From Halocaridina rubra (Eukaryota > Arthropoda > Malacostraca > Decapoda > Atyidae), in the NCBI GenBank assembly GCA_037179515.1, contig JAXCGZ010020879.1:1-64000 (forward strand): a stretch of 64,000 nt of DNA, written 5' to 3'. Positions 58,116-64,000 of this stretch are shown in pieces. The translations under genes and the position numbers were made by a program. The notes beneath the pieces were generated by a model, which saw only the letters and a program-made list of their open reading frames with translations, did no database searches and had not been told where the DNA came from. Positions within the stretch are counted from its first letter, which is position 1, and the number at the start of each line of letters is the position of its first letter.

Positions 58116-59390
58116 CAAAGGAGATCAAGAGAAGAAAATGATGACCAAAAGAGAAAGATGAATATGTCTGCACTGCAACAGGAGAAAAAAACAGGATTCT
58201 CCAATTATGACATTTTTATAGATTATTCATTAAAATAATATAAAATAAAATTAACTGAAAGAGTTCAGTTAAGTAATAAAGTAGCACAAAAGAATAAATA
58301 ATCTCAAATAAGAGTTCAATTAACTCACTTATTCATTGCCATAGACAATTAGCAATTCAATTCTTTTTCAACTTAAGATGACTGATGTATATAGTATTTG
58401 GCAAAAGAGACTAGTACATGTACAGATGTCCTTCATCTTAAATTGGTAATTGTTTCACCACTTTGAGTTACTGTACTATACTTAAACTGTACTTAATATA
58501 ATTTAAATATATGTAGGAACAGTATTATAATTCTTACAATGTTTTTATGAAAGAGGGAAAATTTGATGATATATTATTTCTTTTTAAATTCTCTATGTAT
58601 ATTCAAAACCACACTTTAAAACCTTTTAAGATGAAGGACAACTGTAAATAGAAATATCTACAAGACAAAATGCATTTTCAAATATGTAATATAAATGGAT
58701 TTCCATTCTATCACTGAATGGAAGTAATCATTACAGTTTATGGGTAACAAGAAATCAGGAAAATATGCTTTCAAGTCCTCTTATGAGCATATATTAAACA
58801 ACTCTCATGCCTTCATTAATACCCAGTTACTGGGGATTAATCAATATAATTATGACTATTAATGGTTGGCAAGAATCCCAAAGTAATGCTACTCGTGTTC
58901 TCTTAACTAAATATATATATTAAACCACTCTCCTGCATTCATTATATCCAGTAATTCTATAAACCAATACATGAGGCATAAATACGATTGCAATTCAATA
59001 AAAAGTGAGGAGATATACAATATTTTCACATATATAGTAAGAATCATCTTTGCATCCTATGTCTCAGTAAAACATCTTATAACTCCAGGTAAACTTGAAC
59101 AGCCCCTAACTGGATGCTTGAGAAGGGGTCCAGTTAGGACCCGAAATATAGCGATGTTTTTCATATACAGTACTTTTTCACTGATGCACTTCCTTACTAT
59201 TCCATGACTTTATTTAGGCTACATGACCTTAAAATCTGAGTTGATAAATAACAAAGCAAAGTGTCTTCCAGGTCTGAAATGATTAAGAAGCATTAGCTAA
59301 ACTGGGCATCAAACATGGTCTTATTTACAAAATTAAAACTAAACTTTGGTGTAAATACAATACATTGTGCCAAGTTACTTTGAAGCCTGA
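58116..59390. other. Intergenic; nothing recognised
   Basis: AT-rich; two diverged segments at 58740-58830 and 58855-58945 share TTAAAC(A/C)ACTCTC(A/C)TGC-(C/A)TTCATTA, suggesting an old duplication. No gene. Confidence 0.45.
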
Positions 59391-59399
59391 GTTTAGATA

Positions 59400-60415
59400 C
59401 ACTGTGAAAACTGATGGAGAGTCAGATCAATGTACAGTTCACTGTGAAAACTGCTAGAGAGCCAGACCAATATATGGTTAACTGTAAAAACTGTTGGGGA
59501 GCCAGACCTATGCATGCTTCACTGCAAGAACGGCTGTAGAGCCAGACCAATATGTGGTTTACTGTGAAAACTGCTGTAAAGCCAGACCAATTGGTGGTTC
59601 ACTGTGAAAACTGTTGACTTTCAAGATCAATACATGGTTCATTGTAAAAACTGCTGGAGTCACACCAATGTATGGTAAACTGTGAAAACTGTTGGAAATC
59701 CAGACCAATATATGGTTTAATGTGAAAACTGTTGGAAATCCAGACAAATATATGGTTCACTGTGAAAAATGATGGAAGTCCAGCCCAATAAAAGATCCAT
59801 TGCAAATTCTGCTGGAGAGCCAGACAAATACATAGCATACTGTGAAAACTGCTGGAAAGCCTAACCAGTATGTGGTACACTATAAAAACTGCTGGAGAGC
59901 CAGACCAGTACAGATGGTCTTCGACTTAGGCCAGTTTCATTTCTGAAATGTGATGTAACCCGAATTTCAGTGTAGGTCAGAACACACCTAAATAAACTCC
60001 TATACTTACGCAGTAGTAAAGTTACTCCCTTTTCCATGCATTTCACTATCACTTATTTCATTTCCATAGTGAAGGTTTCCCTTTTCTTCAAAGAACTGCC
60101 ATCAGAAGAATCTGCTCTATGCTTGGGGGACATAATACGGGCCAAAAATTTTAAAAAAGAAACAAAATAATATAAGGGAGATGCATTGCAACCATGAACA
60201 TCATAACTCAAGGACTTCGTGAACCAAGGACCCTCTGCATATGGCTCATTGCGAAAATTACTGGATAGCCAGACCAATACATGGCTCAATATAAAAAAAA
60301 GCTTGAGAACCAGACCAATTAATTGTTCAGAGTGAATACTACAATACTACTGTAAAGCAAAAAAATATGTGGTTCCCTATGAAAACTGCTGGAGAGCCAG
60401 ACAAATATATTGTAC
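59400..60415. repeat. About 40-bp minisatellite, interrupted by a 320-bp insertion
   Basis: The unit is near TGGTTCACTGTGAAAACTGC plus TGGAGAGCCAGACCAATATA, about 13 copies at 59400-59910 and 4 more at 60235-60415. Between them lies unrelated sequence beginning CAGATGGTCTTCGACTTAGG and ending CCAAGGACCCTCTG, whose ends are approximate inverted repeats. Confidence 0.85.
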
Positions 60416-60664
60416 ACTAAAACATAAGGTGCATTCAATTATTTCATATATGCAATTTATACAAAAGTTGGAATTGAATACATTTTAGAATGCCTAAACA
60501 GTTATTGAAATTTATATATATCCAAATACAACACTCTAGCTGAAGAGAAGACACAGACCACACTTAGAGGATCTGTACAAACAAATAAATTGTTGTAGTA
60601 CTCAAAGTGATTTTGAATATATTGCATAATTCAACAAACTTTTTCATTGGGCTCATGATCAGAT

Positions 60665-61000
60665 AACTACACTTATGCTTACTGCAGAGGTTACAGAACT
60701 CGACTTGGGAAGTGATGAACTGATGTTCAAGGCCATCACAGGGTGTTAGGAAGGGGATCCAGCATCAATTCTAGTCCGTGACCACCTTCACTCGAATGAG
60801 GGTAATAGAGAAAAAATAAACCAGCACAGAGCAACAACATACACTGTAACTGAAATATGCAGTGGTTACGGCACTCGATTCTGGAGGTGAGATTCCCATG
60901 TTTGAGCCCAATGCAGTGTGCTACGAAGGGCAAACAGCCTGAATTCCCCAGATCCAACCTGTCTGTATCCACTTCCACTCAAATGGGGATTAAAAGTGAA
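60665..61000 (+). mobile_element. Two adjacent tRNA-derived SINEs, family D
   Basis: Copies at about 60685-60800 (GGTTACAGAACTCGACTTGG, GTTAGGAAGGGGATCCAGC) and 60855-61000 (GTGGTTACGGCACTCGATTC, TTTGAGCCCAATGCAG). Both have degenerate A- and B-box-like segments in the same orientation. Confidence 0.75.
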
Positions 61001-61720
61001 ACATCAATATTAACAACAACATAGCCGAGCTATAAGCAATGTGATCCTGAATTCTAATTTATACGCATTACTTGCTTATCACGGTTCACCCTAAATTATT
61101 TTTTCAAATTGAGATCCCATATCTCTCTGAGCTCTCAAGATGGCCACAAATGTAACAAAAGAACTTAGGTAGCAGGATTTCACCATACCTTGGGCATCTC
61201 AACTTTCTCTACCAATTATTTTAAGGTATGAAAATGAGCACTCTACAGAAATGTGTTTTCCTATTCCATTTAATCTTACAAAAAGTTGGTACTGTTTCAC
61301 CTAATCACCAGGGATATCTCTCTTAGGTGCATCCTACAATAAGAAGGAAAGATGAAGGAAGGGTCGTTTCTTCCCCCATCACCAAACATAAAAATAACAA
61401 CAAAGTATACTATCCATTAGTGACAAGATATCTTTGGTAAAACACAGAAGCACCAATATATGTTTGCCTAAATTTATCAGAGTGACCTGAAAGTATGCTT
61501 CAGTATTTTAAATACTGCAGAGTAAAGTATGACTCTAAATTTAACGTTATTTTCTCAAAGTATATGCTAATAAATTTTATACCTATAAGATCCTTGCATG
61601 TGGGGATTCACAATGGGTGTTGCTTATATTTGCATATATCTTTCGGTTTCTCCCATCAAGCGTCGCTACAGAGGATAATTCATCTCCATATTACCCGTGT
61701 CCTCCTAAATCACATCATAG
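61001..61720. other. Intergenic; nothing recognised
   Basis: No coding signal or repeat family found. Confidence 0.4.
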
Positions 61721-62345
61721 ACACTCATACCCTCTCTTATCACATCCATAAACCTCTTCTTTGCCATACCTCTCCCCACATGCCTGACACCTTCTTAGCA
61801 TCCTTCTCCCAACTTTCTCCTCATCCCTCCTCAGCACATGCCCAAACCATCTCAGTCTCGCCTCTTGGACCAGATCCCTCATGGATTCCATATCGCCCTA
61901 ACCCTTGCATCCTCCTCCATCACATCACAGTTCCTCATGTCCTCTCTCACCACATCCATAAACCTCCTCTTAGGCTTACCTCTCTCCCCCCTGCCTGGCA
62001 CTTCCAGCCTCAGAATCCTTTTCCCAACATATCCTTCAACCCTCCCAAGCTCATGCCCAAAGCATTTCAGTCACACCTCTTTCACCATGACCCAAAACTA
62101 GTCTACTTGTGCTGTCCCTCATTGACAACATATCACCCTATCCCCTCCTTCATCCTCTGTCACACACCCTCATGTTCTCACTCGCCATATCCAAAAATCT
62201 TCTTATACTACCTTTCCCCCTCCTGCTTGGTACCTCCATTCTCAGAATCCTTCTCCCAATATAACCTTCATCCTTCCTAAGCACAAGCCCTAACCATCTC
62301 AGTCACACCTCTCTCACCATGTCCCCAAGCCATCCTACCTACACT
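61720..62345 (-). repeat. Triplicated remnant of a retrotransposon RT C terminus
   Basis: On the minus strand the 61795-61860 unit reads RLRWFGHVLRR, the conserved C-terminal motif of many LINE ORF2 proteins (RTE-like and others). Diverged versions follow at about 62020-62080 and 62275-62340, a period near 230 bp. The apparent Pro/His/Ser-rich plus-strand ORF over 61495-62280 is the shadow of these repeats. Confidence 0.65.
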
Positions 62346-62819
62346 GTGCCTCTATCATATATATTTGCGTATACTGTATATGATACTATATTCCACTGAA
62401 GCTAGTAGGTCAGGGGAATAAAAAGTAATAGAAGAACTGAAAGAGTAGGCCTTGAGCCTATACTGCGCAATCAACCAATATTTACAAGAATAAAAATTCC
62501 AGGAAGGAAAGATTTGCTGGCATTGACTCTCCTATCCCACACAGTGAGGGAATATGGCAGTAATTATTTTTCTTCCTACTCAGAGTATAATCTTTTTTAT
62601 CACTTTATCACTAGAATTACTGCCATAATCTAGCAAATTAAGAAATTACTATTTGAAGCTCTGATAAATATATATAAAAAAAAATTTCTTATATCGCAGA
62701 GGCTTTTCCAAGGAAAAAAGCAGAAAATAATTAATTCTCTGCTAATAGTCTGTATGGCTGAGCGAACGGCCTTACGAACCTATATTCTATTAGATTTACA
62801 TATGTAGTACATACATAGA

Positions 62820-63010
62820 CATACACAAACACTGTCCTTAATCCCCCTTGTATAGGGGTGGCCGAGTCAAAGTGCATCCATTCACCAGAAGCTAATATAC
62901 CTCGAGTACTCCTCTTAGCTCCTTGGTGATGAATGGCTGCCATAATCCTCCATTACCATCCTACCTGGGTCAACCACAGAGTAAATGGGCAAGGATCTAC
63001 TGCAGTAGGT
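62820..63010 (+). repeat. Family E repeat copy
   Basis: TTGTATAGGGGTGGCCGAGT, CTCTTAGCTCCTTGGTGATG and TGGGTCAACCACAGAGTAAA match the other copies. Confidence 0.7.
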
Positions 63011-63162
63011 AGTAATATCTAAATAATTACAGCATTAGATTTCAGCACCTCAGTTGCCTGCAACCTCTGAATAAAACGCTTGCTGTTTAATAAAGCATAT
63101 GACTGATAAGCTGAATTCCCAAGTTCTTAAAACATACCTATTTTCAAATAGGGTGTTTAAAA

Positions 63163-63168
63163 TTTATT
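63163..63168 (-). terminator. Candidate poly(A) signal of the SH3-domain gene
   Basis: AATAAA on the minus strand, about 90 nt after the SH3 exon stop codon. Confidence 0.4.
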
Positions 63169-63254
63169 GTCCACCTGTAGATTATCATATCCACTAAGCT
63201 TACTGGTAACACTGCCCAATACCACTGGATATATAATCTCCCGGATGCATAATC

Positions 63255-63430
63255 TCAAGAGTCTTTCTTCTTGAGGTATTCCTTGGGCACTACACCAGAT
63301 CGACCCTTAATTGTGGCCTTCCACCATCCTGAGCTACCCGAGGCCTCGTGCACCAAAATGAGGTCACCTCTGCTGAAGCTTAAAGCTTGGTCAATTGTGG
63401 CGACAAATGCAAACTTAGCCACGTACCATT
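63255..63430 (-). CDS. C-terminal SH3-domain exon, partial gene
   Basis: After the acceptor TTATTTTCAG this exon reads WYVAKFAFVATIDQALSFSR, continues for 37 more residues and ends in TGA. The SH3 hallmarks are visible: an ALYDY-like AKFAFVA, ALSFSRGDLI, the GWWKA tryptophan pair and GVVPKEYL. It binds proline-rich peptides in this family. It begins with two bases of a split codon, so earlier exons lie to the right, beyond 64000 or in unrecognised sequence. An AATAAA on the minus strand (63163-63168) about 90 nt past the stop may be its poly(A) signal. The parent protein (adaptor, GEF or other) cannot be decided from this exon. Confidence 0.8.
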
Positions 63431-64000
63431 CTGAAAATAAAAGAAAAAAATCAATTGGTGGAGACTGCATTACTAAAATGCCAGTTTCAAAGATTCATGG
63501 AACAGATAAAACAGTTTTGTGTTTAAATATTATTTCACTAAAGATCCTCATTATGGGATCTTTATGGGAATTATAGCTGGATGCTCTTCCTAATGCCCCA
63601 CGATGGGCTTGATCACATCCTTGTCAACTCCCTGGTCAAGTATTCTAATCACTTGGCTATAAAATAAACAGTATATCAGCATATAAAGTTAGAGTATGTG
63701 CAGTATATAACATAGTCATTGATTTATGATGTCGTCGGCTGCGACCAGCCCATTGCAAGTCAATTTTGTCATAAGTCGAACCATTAACTTAATGGCAAAA
63801 TGATAGTATGGGGGCATAGTGTAGTGTAAATTAACACTATTTTCCAGCAAGAAAAAAAGAGTTTCAAAGTAAATGAAAAGGAGGAGAGAATATATGAGAT
63901 AAATATTTTGGAGAGCTAAAAAAAATCCCAAACTCTTTCGCATCTCCGTCAGAGTGAATTATGGGTCAAAGAACAAGCTTCAAAGTTGGAGAGGGTGGAA
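63431..64000 (-). other. Presumed intron of the SH3-domain gene
   Basis: No further exon could be recognised. A SINE family D remnant in minus orientation lies at about 63560-63660 (GCTGGATGCTCTTCCTAATG). At 63720-63830 is a stretch with TTTATGATGTCGTCGGC and CATAAGTCGAACC that may be a DNA-transposon end. Confidence 0.45.

Noticed and set aside
61495..62280. 261-residue Pro/His/Ser-rich ORF on the plus strand
   Set aside because: It is antisense to a triplicated RT C-terminal remnant (RLRWFGHVLRR on the minus strand), so it is probably a shadow frame.

Overview
The window is eukaryotic nuclear DNA, most likely from an arthropod and probably a decapod crustacean. The evidence is two intron-split secreted ferritin genes of the insect/crustacean type, very dense di- and trinucleotide microsatellites, TTAGG-like blocks, and abundant CR1-like and jockey/I-like retrotransposons with tRNA-derived SINEs. 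The species cannot be named from this sequence alone. No bacterial genes, CRISPR arrays, rRNA genes or functional tRNA genes were seen.

Host genes. (1) Minus strand, 8612-16532: a complete six-exon gene for a secreted ferritin heavy-chain-like subunit. It has 213 residues, a signal peptide and all six ferroxidase-site residues. Its 5' leader carries a canonical iron-responsive element (IRE) at 16755-16810, about 33 nt from a TCAGT initiator. (2) Plus strand, 46328-55993: a five-coding-exon gene for a secreted ferritin light-chain-like subunit. It has 236 residues, a signal peptide and no ferroxidase ligands. The two genes point away from each other, as the insect Fer1HCH/Fer2LCH pair does, but here about 30 kb of mobile DNA lies between them. 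Their products would be expected to co-assemble into secretory-pathway ferritin. (3) Minus strand, 63255-63430: the last coding exon of a gene ending in an SH3 domain; the rest lies beyond the right edge.

Layout. 1-8.3 kb: tandem repeats, a degraded non-LTR element (family B, copy 1), and a roughly 175-bp satellite broken by a SINE. 8.3-16.8 kb: the heavy-chain gene, with introns holding a 1.3-kb inverted-repeat transposon, a foldback element, SINEs and the first CR1 fragments. 17-25 kb: minisatellites, (TA)n tracts, a 158-bp palindrome and GGTTAG-rich elements. 25.2-36.8 kb: four CR1-like copies (family A), two on each strand, separated by (CA)n/(TG)n tracts, one with an in-frame 1,176-bp internal duplication. 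37.2-44.5 kb: family B copy 2, an hAT-type MITE and two more CR1 copies. 44.5-56.6 kb: the light-chain gene, with a decayed Tigger/pogo transposon and an RT fragment in its introns. 56.6-64 kb: a family B tail, minisatellites, SINEs, a triplicated RT remnant and the SH3 exon.

The most notable signals are the divergent heavy/light ferritin pair, the IRE on the heavy subunit (none found near the light subunit), and a CR1-like family whose copies consistently start and stop at (AC)n microsatellites.
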